From: Pedobacter sp.
GTDB taxonomy: Bacteria; Bacteroidota; Bacteroidia; Sphingobacteriales; Sphingobacteriaceae
DNA: 64,000 nt
Direction: 5' to 3'
NCBI GenBank assembly: GCA_014378705.1
Contig: JACMND010000189.1
Coordinates: 1 to 64,000, forward strand
Part shown: one piece after another, positions 47,981 to 58,574 of the stretch
Position numbering within the stretch: the stretch's first letter is position 1
How the letters are laid out: every line of letters starts with the position of its first letter
Program-made: the position numbers and the translations under genes
The notes under the pieces: model-generated
Told to the model about the DNA's origin: nothing
Seen by the model: the letters and a program-made list of their open reading frames with translations, nothing else
Database searches by the model: none

Positions 47981-50506
47981 TTATCCTTTTGGATCTAATA
48001 TTTTGTTGATACGAACCAGGCTATCTTCAAGATGCGCTTTAATTACCGCATTGCTAAATTTAGGTATTGATGACTTAATTTCTGCAGCTAATAATTTAAG
48101 TTCACGGCGTGCCATAGGCCTGATGTCAGATTGCGCAACATTTATGGGTGTACCAAGAAACTGAGCTGCGTATTCAACCGGTATACCAGTCGGTAACTCC
48201 TGGTCTTTAGTCATAAGATATTCCATCCTCTGAATATAAGCACGTTGTAAATTCCTGCGATAAGTATCCATATTATTCCCAGTTTTTAGCTCACTCCAGA
48301 TACCGGTATGGATGTCAGAGAATAATTCATCTAAATTGTAAGCGTTTAAACCGTTCTTCGCAGAATTGTCAATTATTCTCGCCAAACGGGCAAAGTCAAG
48401 TACACCATTTAAAACGCCAACCTGAGCACGACGAAGTCGGTCTACAATTCCAGCCTGATCAAATTTATTTAAGATAGCTTGGTTTAAAATCCACTTGGGT
48501 GTAACAAAAGCCTGCATGGTTATAAATTTAGCAGCTTCACGTTGTTTTACTTTGGAAATATGAGTATAAACCGGACCTTTTTGATCGTAAGTTTTGTTGT
48601 TTTCGTGTATCCCACCAATACTAGAACGCACGTGGCCCATGTAACGGCTCCACTGATCCAATACCTCTCCGTATAACTCCTCCAAATTGTCATACTCTTT
48701 TCCTTCCTCATAAGTCCACTTTTCAATATTCGGAACTATTCGTTTCAGGTTTGCGATACCATAGGTTGAAGCCTTAACCGCGTCATCTCCCAAATCTTCT
48801 GATTGCGACCGCGGATCAATCGGGTTAAAGGTTTGCCGGCCATAAAAATACATTGGATTACCTGCTTTCTCCATCGTCCATTTGTTAAGGATTTTGGCTT
48901 CCTGTTCCGGAGTTTGATTGTCAAACCAGGTATAACCCCATTTAACAGCCCACTTATCATATTCGCCGATTGCGGGATAAAGCATAACACCTTCATCACC
49001 CGGCTGGGCTATATAATTAAAACGGGCGTAATCCATTATAGATGGAGCGGTTCCTCCCATACGTTTTGTAAAGGTTTTAGAACGCAATGAATCTACCGGG
49101 TAAGCTACACTAGAGCCAAAGTTATGAGGTAAGCCCAATGTGTGGCCCACTTCATGAGAAGATACAAACCTCACCAACTGGCCCATTACCTCATCTTTAA
49201 ATTTTGGAGTTCGGGCATCAGGGTTTATGGCCGCTGTTTGAACAAAGAACCAGTTGCGTACCAGGTTCATTACATTGTGATACCAACCAATATCTGATTC
49301 CATGATTTCGCCTGAGCGTGGATCAGAAATGTGCGGACCATATGCATTTGCGATATTTGAGGCAAAGTACCTGATCACCGAGTATCGTGCGTCTTCCGGC
49401 GACCAATCCGGATCATTTTTAGGAGCTTCCAGGCAAGTTATAGCGTTTTTAAAACCCGCCGCTTCAAAGGCCACATTCCAGTCCTTAACCCCCTCAATTA
49501 AATATGGCCGCCATTTTGACGGAGTAGCAGGATCTAAATAAAAAATAATCTGCTTTTTAGGCTCTACCAGTTCTCCACGTTTGTAAGCCACCGAATCTTT
49601 AGGCTCAAGTTTCCAGCGGTGTATATACCGGGTTACTTCTGCTCTTTGAGCATCCATTCCATAATCAGTTTGTGTTTGCCCAAAATACCCAACCCTCGAA
49701 TCGGTAAAGCGTGGCTTGTAAGGTATTTTTGGCAAAAGCAGCATAGAATTATGTATTTCAACAGTCATTGAACCAAGGGATTTATCACCCGGGGCATCTG
49801 TTGCTTTATAGGTTTTTAATGATCGTACTTCAATATTTAAAGGGAATGATTTGATGGTATCCACGTAAGTACGGGTTTCGTCCATAGTGGTAATTTTATA
49901 TTGCAAACGAACCTGGGGTGGCAAACCCAATGACTGTACATCTTTGGAATATAATTCAGTAACATCAATCACAACGGAATTAGAATCTTTATTCAGGGCC
50001 TTGATATCGAATGCTGAAAGCACCGCATCGAGGTTAGAATTGCGAACCGACTCAAACATGTCTGTCCCTTTTGCTGCTACGTTTCTGTAGGATGGGATTC
50101 GAATGTAAACCTGCTTGTCTCGTTTTTCCCATTTCCAAACTTGCTCATTCAGTTCTTCGCCTCCGTAAGTGCCATCAACAGTTGGCGTTTTAGAATAACG
50201 CGTTACAACAAGCATCTCACGATCAAACAGTGAATCCGGGATTTCGTAAAAATACTTCCCATCTAAACGGTGAACTTTAAACAGCCCGTTATCTGTTGTT
50301 GCCTTGTCGGTAATAACCTCTTTGTATGGTTTTATGGCCATTTTAGAGGGAGCTGCTGCTGCGCCTGGGGCGGGTGCCGCAGCGGTTGCCGAAGTTGGTG
50401 GTTGATTTTTCTTTTTGCGCTCCTGGGCGGATGCATTACTGATGTTTAAAATAATTTGAAATATAATTAGCGTTATAGTTAAGGGGTAACGTAAGATTTT
50501 AATCAT
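47981..50506 (-). CDS. Secreted zinc-dependent metalloprotease (DUF5117/DUF5118-type)
   Basis: Signal peptide; SSHEVGHTLGLPHNFGSS (HExxHxxGxxH metzincin-like motif). Confidence 0.9.
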   Translation of the reverse strand: MIKILRYPLTITLIIFQIILNISNASAQERKKKNQPPTSATAAAPAPGAAAAPSKMAIKPYKEVITDKATTDNGLFKVHRLDGKYFYEIPDSLFDREMLVVTRYSKTPTVDGTYGGEELNEQVWKWEKRDKQVYIRIPSYRNVAAKGTDMFESVRNSNLDAVLSAFDIKALNKDSNSVVIDVTELYSKDVQSLGLPPQVRLQYKITTMDETRTYVDTIKSFPLNIEVRSLKTYKATDAPGDKSLGSMTVEIHNSMLLLPKIPYKPRFTDSRVGYFGQTQTDYGMDAQRAEVTRYIHRWKLEPKDSVAYKRGELVEPKKQIIFYLDPATPSKWRPYLIEGVKDWNVAFEAAGFKNAITCLEAPKNDPDWSPEDARYSVIRYFASNIANAYGPHISDPRSGEIMESDIGWYHNVMNLVRNWFFVQTAAINPDARTPKFKDEVMGQLVRFVSSHEVGHTLGLPHNFGSSVAYPVDSLRSKTFTKRMGGTAPSIMDYARFNYIAQPGDEGVMLYPAIGEYDKWAVKWGYTWFDNQTPEQEAKILNKWTMEKAGNPMYFYGRQTFNPIDPRSQSEDLGDDAVKASTYGIANLKRIVPNIEKWTYEEGKEYDNLEELYGEVLDQWSRYMGHVRSSIGGIHENNKTYDQKGPVYTHISKVKQREAAKFITMQAFVTPKWILNQAILNKFDQAGIVDRLRRAQVGVLNGVLDFARLARIIDNSAKNGLNAYNLDELFSDIHTGIWSELKTGNNMDTYRRNLQRAYIQRMEYLMTKDQELPTGIPVEYAAQFLGTPINVAQSDIRPMARRELKLLAAEIKSSIPKFSNAVIKAHLEDSLVRINKILDPKG

Positions 50507-50670
50507 GTATTTGGCTTTAAAATGTATCTATCGAATAAAATTAAAATAAGGCAGGAATTAGGAGAGAAGTTAACAGGAAAATTACAAATAGATGTGATTA
50601 CAAGACGTTGCATCACTCAATAGATGGTAATTGCATTTATATTCTGCAAAAATTTGGCAGATTTAAAGAA

Positions 50671-53619
50671 TTATTTAATTTCCGGCTCTTCCGGTTCTGA
50701 AATATTAGATTCTAATTCTTCTGAATCATTACCAGCAGCATTTACAATTAAAAAACTACCTGACTTTGCACCGGTTAAGTTTGTAATCTCAATGGTGTAT
50801 TTACCGGGTTGGAGGTATACTTTTTTACTATCGGCAGTATTTAAGTTCACCTTTTTAATTTTACTCAGCTCCTCCTCATAAGTCTTCACCTTTTCGCTTA
50901 AGATACTCAGATCATATTCAGCGAAATTCAATCCTGCTTCCGCGTCGCCATTTAGCTGATTTAATACCAAGCCATCCCCGGTTTTAATGCTGATTGATAT
51001 TTTTCCGGCAGTTTTTGAATAATATGGAAGCAAGACTTGCGGTTCAATAGTTTCATCGGTTTTGCGTCCCCACATTGCACTAAAACGAATGGAGTCTGAT
51101 TCAAAAGCATGTATTTGTTTTGTTAAAATTTCTTCTGTTAACTGCTGAACTTCTTTTAGGCTACCTATATACAAAGACCGGCCGTGGGTAGCAACTATAA
51201 TTTCTTTATCCCTGGCATGGATTGCCAGATCATGAACTGCTACAGATGGCATATTCCCGTTAAAACGCATAAATGTTTTACCGGCATTTAACGAAATATA
51301 TAAACCATGGTCTGTGCCTACATAAAGAAGGTTTTTATTTTTAGGATCTTCTTTTACCACGTTAATTGGCTCTGAAGGTAAATCGCTTCCAATTTTCAAC
51401 CAGGTTTTTCCGTAATCAACGGAGCGGTACAGATACGAATTAAAATCATCCCACCTGTAACCGTTTAATGAAGCATACACAGTTCCCTCGGCAAAACCGG
51501 AAGCTGTAACTTTGGAGATCCAAAGGTTTTGAGGCAAATTTTCTGAAATCAGCGTCCAGGAATTTCCTCCGTCTTTAGAAACATGGATCAAGCCGTCATC
51601 ACTTCCGGCATATATTAAACCAAACTTTAAAGGAGATTCATCAATGGTTGTAAGGGTGCCATAAGCAACATCGCCTTTCTTTCCGCCTTTTGTCAGATCC
51701 CCGGAAAGGGTAATGAAGTCCGTACCTTTATTTAACGAACGGTGAAACTTGTTTGATCCAAAATACACAACGTCCTGATTGTGAGTTGAAACGATAATGG
51801 GCGATTCCCAATTCCAGCGTAAAGGTCTTTCGCCCAGTTCATGCTTTGGCTGAAAAGGCAAACGCTCACGTGTTATTTTATTATATCGTCCGTAAGCACC
51901 ATATTGCGAACCGGTGTAAACCAAATTATTATCTCTTGTATCTACTGCAACCTGCATCCCGTCTCCACCCCAAATACGCTTATAAGGATAATTGCCATCG
52001 TCATACCAGCTATAATTTGCTTTATAATCAGACGGTCCAAACCATACTCCATTATCCTGCAGCCCACCATATACATTGTACGGTTTGGCCAGATCAACCG
52101 TTACCGAATAAAACTGACCAACTGCCGGGGTATTGGCTTTAAACCAGGTTTTTCCATCGTCATAAGATATATTGATCCCGCCATCATTGCCATTAATAAT
52201 GTGGCCATCTTTGCGGGGATCAATCCAAAGCGCATGATGATCGGCATGTACATTTTCCCTGTTAATATTTTCATAGGTTTTTCCGCCATCTACTGAGCGA
52301 TATATCGGAACTCCCATAATATAAATTTTATCCGGATTTACTGGTGATACCCGGATCTGGCCAAAATAATATCCGTACGTGTTGTAAAGGCCTCTTAAAT
52401 GCTGGGTATTCACTTTTCTCCAACTTTTACCGGCATCATCGCTGCGGTAAACTTCGGCTTCTATAATGCCGGTACCAAACATTTGTGAATTGGCATCTTC
52501 CAAATATTCAACCAATGCAACAGGCTTGATCTTATTATTTAAAACGTCTTGCTTTACTGACTGAGCCGTATATTTTGCAGGGAACCGGTTTGCAAGTAAA
52601 AACTCCGTGATTTTGGGATCTTCCAGCTTTAAAAATTCATCTTTAGATATGGTTCGGAAATCATCTTTAGTAAGAACACCTTCTTTTTTTTTCGTTTCTT
52701 CTGCTTTTCTTTCAGACTGGTTATCCAGTACCGCGTAGATGATATTCGGATTTTGCGGGAATACCGCCAAACCAATACGGCCTACACCATCCCCGGAAGG
52801 AAAACCGCTACCTTCTTTGCTTATTAAAATCCAGGTATTGCCGCCATCAATACTTTTATAAATTCCGGATGTTTTACCGCCTTCTACAAAATTCCAGGCT
52901 TTTCGTTCACGTTTCCACATGGCGGTATAGAGTGTGTTCGGATCTTTCGGATTAATCTGCAAGTCTATCGCACCGGTAGTTTCATCAATAGCTAAAGTCT
53001 GTTTCCAGCTTTTTCCACCATCGGTGGTTTTATAAATGCCACGTTCTTTATTTGGAGAATATAAATGACCGAGTGCCGCCACCCACACCGTATTTTTATC
53101 GTCTGGATGAATAATTATACGACCGATGTGATGTGATTCTGGCAATCCAGAATACTGCCAGGTTTTACCTTTGTCTATGCTTTTGTAAATTCCGGTACCG
53201 GCGTATGACGAGCGGCTTGAATTGTTTTCGCCTGTTCCAATCCAGATCGCATCGTTCTTCCAGTCTATGGCGATATCACCGATGGTCATGCTGGCCTCAT
53301 GATCAAATACCGGCGTAAAAGAAATTCCATTATTAGCGGTATGCCATAAGCCACCTGAAGCGAAGGCAGCATAAAATTCAGTTGGATCTTCCGGGTTTAC
53401 ATCCACATCGGTAATCCTTCCGCTCATTACAGTTGGTCCGATTGAGCGAAATTTTACATTGTTAACCAGTGAGGTTGTCTCTGATTTTTGGCGCTGATTG
53501 AAACCTTCCAGGCGTTGAAGGCCGGAAGATGAAGCCGGTATTTCATTTTTCTTTTTTTGTGCGTGGGATGAATATCCTAAAACGGTTAAAGCTACTAAAA
53601 GATAAAGGCCTGATTTCAT
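50671..53619 (-). CDS. VPS10/sortilin-type BNR-repeat secreted protein (glycosyl hydrolase-like)
   Basis: Repeated GIYKSxDGGKTW / SxDxGxTW Asp-box (BNR) motifs; FRSIGPTVMSGRITDVDVNPEDPTEFYAAFASGGLWHTANNG. Confidence 0.88.
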   Translation of the reverse strand: MKSGLYLLVALTVLGYSSHAQKKKNEIPASSSGLQRLEGFNQRQKSETTSLVNNVKFRSIGPTVMSGRITDVDVNPEDPTEFYAAFASGGLWHTANNGISFTPVFDHEASMTIGDIAIDWKNDAIWIGTGENNSSRSSYAGTGIYKSIDKGKTWQYSGLPESHHIGRIIIHPDDKNTVWVAALGHLYSPNKERGIYKTTDGGKSWKQTLAIDETTGAIDLQINPKDPNTLYTAMWKRERKAWNFVEGGKTSGIYKSIDGGNTWILISKEGSGFPSGDGVGRIGLAVFPQNPNIIYAVLDNQSERKAEETKKKEGVLTKDDFRTISKDEFLKLEDPKITEFLLANRFPAKYTAQSVKQDVLNNKIKPVALVEYLEDANSQMFGTGIIEAEVYRSDDAGKSWRKVNTQHLRGLYNTYGYYFGQIRVSPVNPDKIYIMGVPIYRSVDGGKTYENINRENVHADHHALWIDPRKDGHIINGNDGGINISYDDGKTWFKANTPAVGQFYSVTVDLAKPYNVYGGLQDNGVWFGPSDYKANYSWYDDGNYPYKRIWGGDGMQVAVDTRDNNLVYTGSQYGAYGRYNKITRERLPFQPKHELGERPLRWNWESPIIVSTHNQDVVYFGSNKFHRSLNKGTDFITLSGDLTKGGKKGDVAYGTLTTIDESPLKFGLIYAGSDDGLIHVSKDGGNSWTLISENLPQNLWISKVTASGFAEGTVYASLNGYRWDDFNSYLYRSVDYGKTWLKIGSDLPSEPINVVKEDPKNKNLLYVGTDHGLYISLNAGKTFMRFNGNMPSVAVHDLAIHARDKEIIVATHGRSLYIGSLKEVQQLTEEILTKQIHAFESDSIRFSAMWGRKTDETIEPQVLLPYYSKTAGKISISIKTGDGLVLNQLNGDAEAGLNFAEYDLSILSEKVKTYEEELSKIKKVNLNTADSKKVYLQPGKYTIEITNLTGAKSGSFLIVNAAGNDSEELESNISEPEEPEIK

Positions 53620-53696
53620 GAATTCTGTTTATTGGATGTACTTTCTAAAGATGGTTGGACAAAAAGCTAAATTATACTTTGAAATTGAATTAAGCC

Positions 53697-53735
53697 TTGG
53701 AACGCAGAATTTTTGAATTAAATTCTGCGTTCCAA
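53697..53735. terminator. Hairpin whose stem overlaps the stop codon of the aspartyl protease gene
   Basis: ttggaacgcagaattt (53697-53712) / aaattctgcgttccaa (53720-53735), 16-bp perfect arms. Confidence 0.8.
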
Positions 53736-54980
53736 AGTCATAATTACACGATCACGGGATTTGCTTGCAAAACGCAAAATTTCAAGAACAAAGCTCCTCT
53801 GATTTTTAGAACGAAACATATTATCAATATCCTGCATTGTCAGGTCTTTAACCGGCTTAAAATTTATTGATAATATTTCATCATCTTTTTTAAGGCCCAG
53901 GTCTTCTGCCGGCGATAAAGGTTCAACCCGGGTAATGATAATCCGGTTAAATTCCGGAGAAGCGGATGTCAATTCAAGCCCGCTCATATCATGTTCAAAG
54001 GGCTCTTTTAAGTAGGATGAAGGTTTAATAAACATAGCTTCACCGGCGTAATCAAAAACTACGTCAAACCGTTTTAAGATATTATTTCCCATGTTTCCGT
54101 TTCTACTAACCATACTCACTTTGGAACCAACATCATTGTAATTTGGAAATGAGGATATAACATTTTGCAATCTATATCTGCCCAGCATGATAGAAGGAAT
54201 TCGACCTATATACCCATTAATTGCACCGTTTAGCCCGATTCCAAGGTTTGCAGCAATATTAACCTGGGGAATTTCGAAGGGTTTTCCATTATAATTCTCA
54301 AGAGAAATGGGATGTCCGGCTCCTGTGTCAATAATTAGCTTGGCATTTATCTTTTGGCCATTACTTAATCGGATTTCTGTTATTATAAATGGTTTTTTTT
54401 CTTCAATTGATAAAGGAATTTTTGAACCCTTTCTTAAAATAAATGCTTGATCGGGGCGGAAGAATGTTAAAACACTATTTGTAAAGCTAATTTTCACTAT
54501 AAAACTACTGAAGAACTCATATCCTATCAAGCCGTGTATAGGCATTCCTGCAAAACTTGAAAGTTCAAAAACGTCCTTTTTTAAAATAGCCGTTGGTATT
54601 GATTCTGCAATGGCGGAGCCAACCTGAACATTTAAGGAATGCGTAACAAAAGCACGCAATCCTTCCCCGTCTCCAAAGCCCGAAACCTTAATGGTTCTTA
54701 GACTTTTTATTTGAAGCGTGTCAATTAATTTGGGATCAGTAATTATAAAAAGCCCTACCCCGGTATCTAAAACAAAATTATAAGGGCCTTTCCCATTTAT
54801 AAATAATGGGATAATCATTAGATTTTTAACGAGTTTAAAATCGATTGATTCCCGTTTTCTATTGTTAGGAAATTTAAAGTACTGAGCTTCTGCAGGATTG
54901 ATTGAGCATGTAAATGCTGCAAATAAAATTAGTGATGCATGTAATAAAAGTTTCTGTGATTTAAAACCCGTAAAGTGCAT
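53718..54980 (-). CDS. Retropepsin-like aspartyl protease with C-terminal PDZ domain
   Basis: FVLDTGVG and LIIDTGAGHP motifs; PDZ VEPLSPAEDLGLKKDDEILSIN. Confidence 0.88.
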   Translation of the reverse strand: MHFTGFKSQKLLLHASLILFAAFTCSINPAEAQYFKFPNNRKRESIDFKLVKNLMIIPLFINGKGPYNFVLDTGVGLFIITDPKLIDTLQIKSLRTIKVSGFGDGEGLRAFVTHSLNVQVGSAIAESIPTAILKKDVFELSSFAGMPIHGLIGYEFFSSFIVKISFTNSVLTFFRPDQAFILRKGSKIPLSIEEKKPFIITEIRLSNGQKINAKLIIDTGAGHPISLENYNGKPFEIPQVNIAANLGIGLNGAINGYIGRIPSIMLGRYRLQNVISSFPNYNDVGSKVSMVSRNGNMGNNILKRFDVVFDYAGEAMFIKPSSYLKEPFEHDMSGLELTSASPEFNRIIITRVEPLSPAEDLGLKKDDEILSINFKPVKDLTMQDIDNMFRSKNQRSFVLEILRFASKSRDRVIMTLERRI

Positions 54981-55061
54981 AAGTTAAGGTTAAGAACAAG
55001 AAACGCCGGGAAACAATATATTTAGCCTTGTAAAATTGTATGTAAAATATTAAATAAATTT

Positions 55062-56372
55062 ATGAAATTCTGTTTTGTCTTTTTCAACCTGGCACTAGTG
55101 ATTTTAAGCAATTTAAATGCTCAAAGAATTCGGCCCGCAAAAATCAAAAAGTTAATCGAAAAATCAGAGGTATTAAATCAACATTTTAGCGGATTCATGC
55201 TTTATGATCTGGAAAAGCGGAAGCCAGTATTTGAGCATTTAAGTCATAAATATTTTACACCCGCTTCAAACACCAAGTTATTTACTTTTTATAGTGGTTT
55301 AAAACTTCTTGCCGACTCTCTTCCGGGTTTACAGTACATTATTAAAGCCGATTCTCTCATATTTTGGTCTGCCGCCGATCCGGTATTTCTTCACCCTGAT
55401 TTTAAAGAACAAAGAGTAAAAGAATTCCTTTCAGACAGCGGAAAAAATTTGTACTGGGCAAAAGGAAGATATTTAGGCGACTTTTACGGAGTAGGATGGT
55501 CATATGATGATTATAATGAGTATTACCAGCCGGAAATATCAGAGATGCCGGTTTATGGAAATACTTTAAGAATAAAGAAAATAGATGGATTACTTATGTT
55601 CTCTCCTCCCGATACGAATATATTTAACCTCGTGACAGATACTTTGTTAAAAACCGGCAATTTTAAAATAAAAAGGAATATTGAAAATAATACGTTTTAC
55701 AGGACCTCGGAATTAATACCCGACAGCGTTACGCAGGAAGTTCCTTTTAAGACAGACCAAATAACGCTTGAATTACTTTTAAAAAATGTTTTCCCGAAAT
55801 TTAAGGGAATAATTAAAGAGGAAATTCCTGCAAATGTGCAAACTATTTATAGCGTTGCAAAAGATTCTGTTTTTAAGCGCCTGCTTACGCAAAGTGATAA
55901 TTTTATAGCCGAACAATTATTGTTAAATTATTCTATAGCGATAAACAAGACGATGGAGTCTAAAAATGTGATAGACTATGTGCTTGAAACGTACCTCTCA
56001 AATTTACCGGATAAGCCTCAATGGGTTGACGGATCCGGGCTATCACGCCAGAATTTGTTTACTCCTGCTGACATGGTTTATATTTCTGAAATGATCTATG
56101 ACGAAGTTGCAAATGAAGAGCGGTTGTTTAATTTACTGCCTAATGGTGGGAAAACAGGAACCTTAAGAAGCATTTTCAAGGATAAAAGTCCGTTTATTTT
56201 TGCCAAATCAGGTAGTCTTTCAAATAATTATAACCTAACCGGATATCTTAAAACCAAAGCAGGCAAAACCCTTATTTTTTCTTTTATGAACAACAATTTT
56301 TTAAGCACTACAGCAAAAGTTAAAAAGGAGATGGAGAAAATTTTAACCTTAATTCACGAGAAATACAGATAA
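55062..56372 (+). CDS. dacB: D-alanyl-D-alanine carboxypeptidase/endopeptidase (PBP4, S13 family)
   Basis: FTPASNTKLFTFY (SxxK); TQSDNFIAEQLL (SxN); VDGSGLSRQNLFTPADM; FAKSGSLSN (KSG). Confidence 0.9.
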   Translation: MKFCFVFFNLALVILSNLNAQRIRPAKIKKLIEKSEVLNQHFSGFMLYDLEKRKPVFEHLSHKYFTPASNTKLFTFYSGLKLLADSLPGLQYIIKADSLIFWSAADPVFLHPDFKEQRVKEFLSDSGKNLYWAKGRYLGDFYGVGWSYDDYNEYYQPEISEMPVYGNTLRIKKIDGLLMFSPPDTNIFNLVTDTLLKTGNFKIKRNIENNTFYRTSELIPDSVTQEVPFKTDQITLELLLKNVFPKFKGIIKEEIPANVQTIYSVAKDSVFKRLLTQSDNFIAEQLLLNYSIAINKTMESKNVIDYVLETYLSNLPDKPQWVDGSGLSRQNLFTPADMVYISEMIYDEVANEERLFNLLPNGGKTGTLRSIFKDKSPFIFAKSGSLSNNYNLTGYLKTKAGKTLIFSFMNNNFLSTTAKVKKEMEKILTLIHEKYR

Positions 56373-56375
56373 ACT

Positions 56376-57335
56376 TTATTCTTCTATTTTATGGTCTTGC
56401 TTGGGCAGCTGGCGAACTTCTTTTTCCTCCTCGGTGGTAATAATGTGAACAGCATATTCGGCAGGTTTAATACGTCCGCCGTAAGATTGAGCATAAACCT
56501 GTGTAAATTCAGCTCCAAAGTATAGAATGGCTGAAGTATAATACACCCAAACAAGAATAACAATCAGCGATCCAGCTGCGCCATAGGTAGAACCCGGACC
56601 AACCTTTTCAATATAGAGCCCAATTAGATATCGGCCAAGGGTAAATAATAAGGCTGTGAATATTGCCCCAACGCGTACATCTTTCCAGGAGATGATTACA
56701 TCCGGTAGAAACTTGAATATAATGGCAAAAAGTGCAGAGATAACCACAAAAGTGATTGATGCATTAACGATCTGTACCACAAAAATAGTTATATCCGGAA
56801 AAAAATGATTTAATCTTTCACTTAAGGCTAAAATAACTCCGTTTATAATTAACGATACAATGAGCAGAAAACCCAAGCTAATAATCATGGAAAATGATAG
56901 AAACCGGTTAATTAAAAGTTTTTTCCATCCTTTTTTAGGCTTTGCCTTAACCCGCCATATTTGGTTTATAGAATCCTGAATCTCAATAAATACACCTGTT
57001 GCTCCAAGAAAAAGTGTTATAAAACCTATAGCGATAGCAAAGTTTGTATTTTGAGCTAAAGCGATGTTCTTGATGATATCTTGAATTTGTAAAGCGGCCT
57101 CATTTCCCACTAATCCGTTCAATTCGTTAAATACCCGGTTTTGGATTGCATCTTTTCCGTAAAAGAAACCCGCTAATGAAATAAGTATCATAATGAGTGG
57201 AGCCATTGAAAATACGGTGTAATAGGCTAAAGAAGCACTCATTTTTAATGCTTTGTCGTCTGTAAAAGCAACTAAAGAGGCTTTCAAAATACTTAGGGAT
57301 TTTTTTAGCCATTTACCGGTATTCTTAAAATTCAT
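56376..57335 (-). CDS. YihY/BrkB family membrane protein
   Basis: MSASLAYYTVFSMAPLIMILISLAGFFYG; SWKDVRVGAIFTALLFTLGRYLIGLYI; YGAAGSLIVILVWVYYTSAILYFGAEFTQVYA. Confidence 0.92.
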   Translation of the reverse strand: MNFKNTGKWLKKSLSILKASLVAFTDDKALKMSASLAYYTVFSMAPLIMILISLAGFFYGKDAIQNRVFNELNGLVGNEAALQIQDIIKNIALAQNTNFAIAIGFITLFLGATGVFIEIQDSINQIWRVKAKPKKGWKKLLINRFLSFSMIISLGFLLIVSLIINGVILALSERLNHFFPDITIFVVQIVNASITFVVISALFAIIFKFLPDVIISWKDVRVGAIFTALLFTLGRYLIGLYIEKVGPGSTYGAAGSLIVILVWVYYTSAILYFGAEFTQVYAQSYGGRIKPAEYAVHIITTEEEKEVRQLPKQDHKIEE

Positions 57336-57492
57336 CCAGATAATTTTAAGTTTAAAATGGAATTATGAGTAAACTGTTTTATAAATTTTTAAATTGGAGC
57401 AGGTTTAAAATAGATGGCAGCAATAAAAAAGCATTGTGCTGAGTGCAAGGATCCAATTCCGTTAAGCTGAGTTTAAGTGATTGAGGCTTTAA

Positions 57493-57978
57493 CTACAAAG
57501 GTTTCCGCATCACAAAATCATTCAGGATAAACCTGTAATAAGGAATGTTCACTTCCTGGTAAACCTCAAACCCAAGTTGTTTGTAAAAATCAAAAGCCGG
57601 GTTGCCGCGGTTTACATTCAATTCTAAAACTTTGCCGTTTCGTTGCTTGGCCAGGTCGATCACTTTCTCAATCAATTTTTTTCCGGTTCCTTTTCCCTGT
57701 TCTGATGGCAAAACATATAGTTTCTGAAGTTTAAAAACCATATTTTCAGGTTCTTTTAAGGAATAAGCCGCAAAAGCAACCGGTATTTTATCCCTTTCGG
57801 CAATTAAAAATATTGCGTTTTTAATTTGGGACAAAAGGGCATTTACCGAGTACATATCCTCCAGCATAAACTCAATTTGTTCATTTGAAATGACGCCGGT
57901 ATACGTAGGCCACCAGGTTTGATGGGCTATCCGGTGAATGGTATCGAGATCTGTAATAGTTGCTTCCCTGATAATCAT
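57493..57978 (-). CDS. GNAT family N-acetyltransferase
   Basis: MIIREATITDLDTIHRIAHQTWWPTY; KLYVLPSEQGKGTGKKLIEKVI; start set at 57978. Confidence 0.9.
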   Translation of the reverse strand: MIIREATITDLDTIHRIAHQTWWPTYTGVISNEQIEFMLEDMYSVNALLSQIKNAIFLIAERDKIPVAFAAYSLKEPENMVFKLQKLYVLPSEQGKGTGKKLIEKVIDLAKQRNGKVLELNVNRGNPAFDFYKQLGFEVYQEVNIPYYRFILNDFVMRKPL

Positions 57979-57979
57979 A

Positions 57980-58546
57980 TTACAGTGTTTCTGAAATAAA
58001 TAAGAAAGGCTGTTCAAATGTGAGTGTGTAAAATCCGTCTTTTTCTGTCTCTAACATAGTTTCACTAAGATGTTTTAAACCAGATGTTCGTAAGTTTTTA
58101 ACTTCATGCAACAGTACGATTCTTTCTCCCGCAGATTGCCATTTACTAAAACCTGTACGAACCGGGAAAATCCGGTGGCCGCAGATGAAAATCACCAGGT
58201 TAATATCGTCTATGTATAGCGCATAATCTTTTAAAGCAAACTCGTTGGTGATGATGTTTACGGCAGGGTATTGCCCGGTTACCAGAAACTTTAATGCATC
58301 TTCCAGCGGATTCGCCGAACTTAAAATGATCTGCGAGTTTTCCTGTGCGAAAAAAGCACCATTAGAAGTTAAGACCCCGTCAATTTTTATCCCAAATGAT
58401 TCAGCGTGATCATACATGTCCGCGGCCACAATTACCGTCGGGCTCCATTCAAGCAACTGACCTAAATTTTCCGGTAAAAAACCTGCCAGATCCATAATCA
58501 ACAAGGCAGGTTCCTGTTTTTCGCGAACAATGTGATGAGAGGACAT
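57980..58546 (-). CDS. Putative thiamine pyrophosphokinase-like protein
   Basis: MSSHHIVREKQEPALLIMDLAGF...LLEWSPTVIVAADMYDHAESFGIKIDGVL; adjacency to thiE; start set at ATG 58546 just upstream of which thiE ends. Confidence 0.5.
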   Translation of the reverse strand: MSSHHIVREKQEPALLIMDLAGFLPENLGQLLEWSPTVIVAADMYDHAESFGIKIDGVLTSNGAFFAQENSQIILSSANPLEDALKFLVTGQYPAVNIITNEFALKDYALYIDDINLVIFICGHRIFPVRTGFSKWQSAGERIVLLHEVKNLRTSGLKHLSETMLETEKDGFYTLTFEQPFLFISETL

Positions 58547-58574
58547 GATGCAAAAGTAAGGAAGCGATTTTAAT

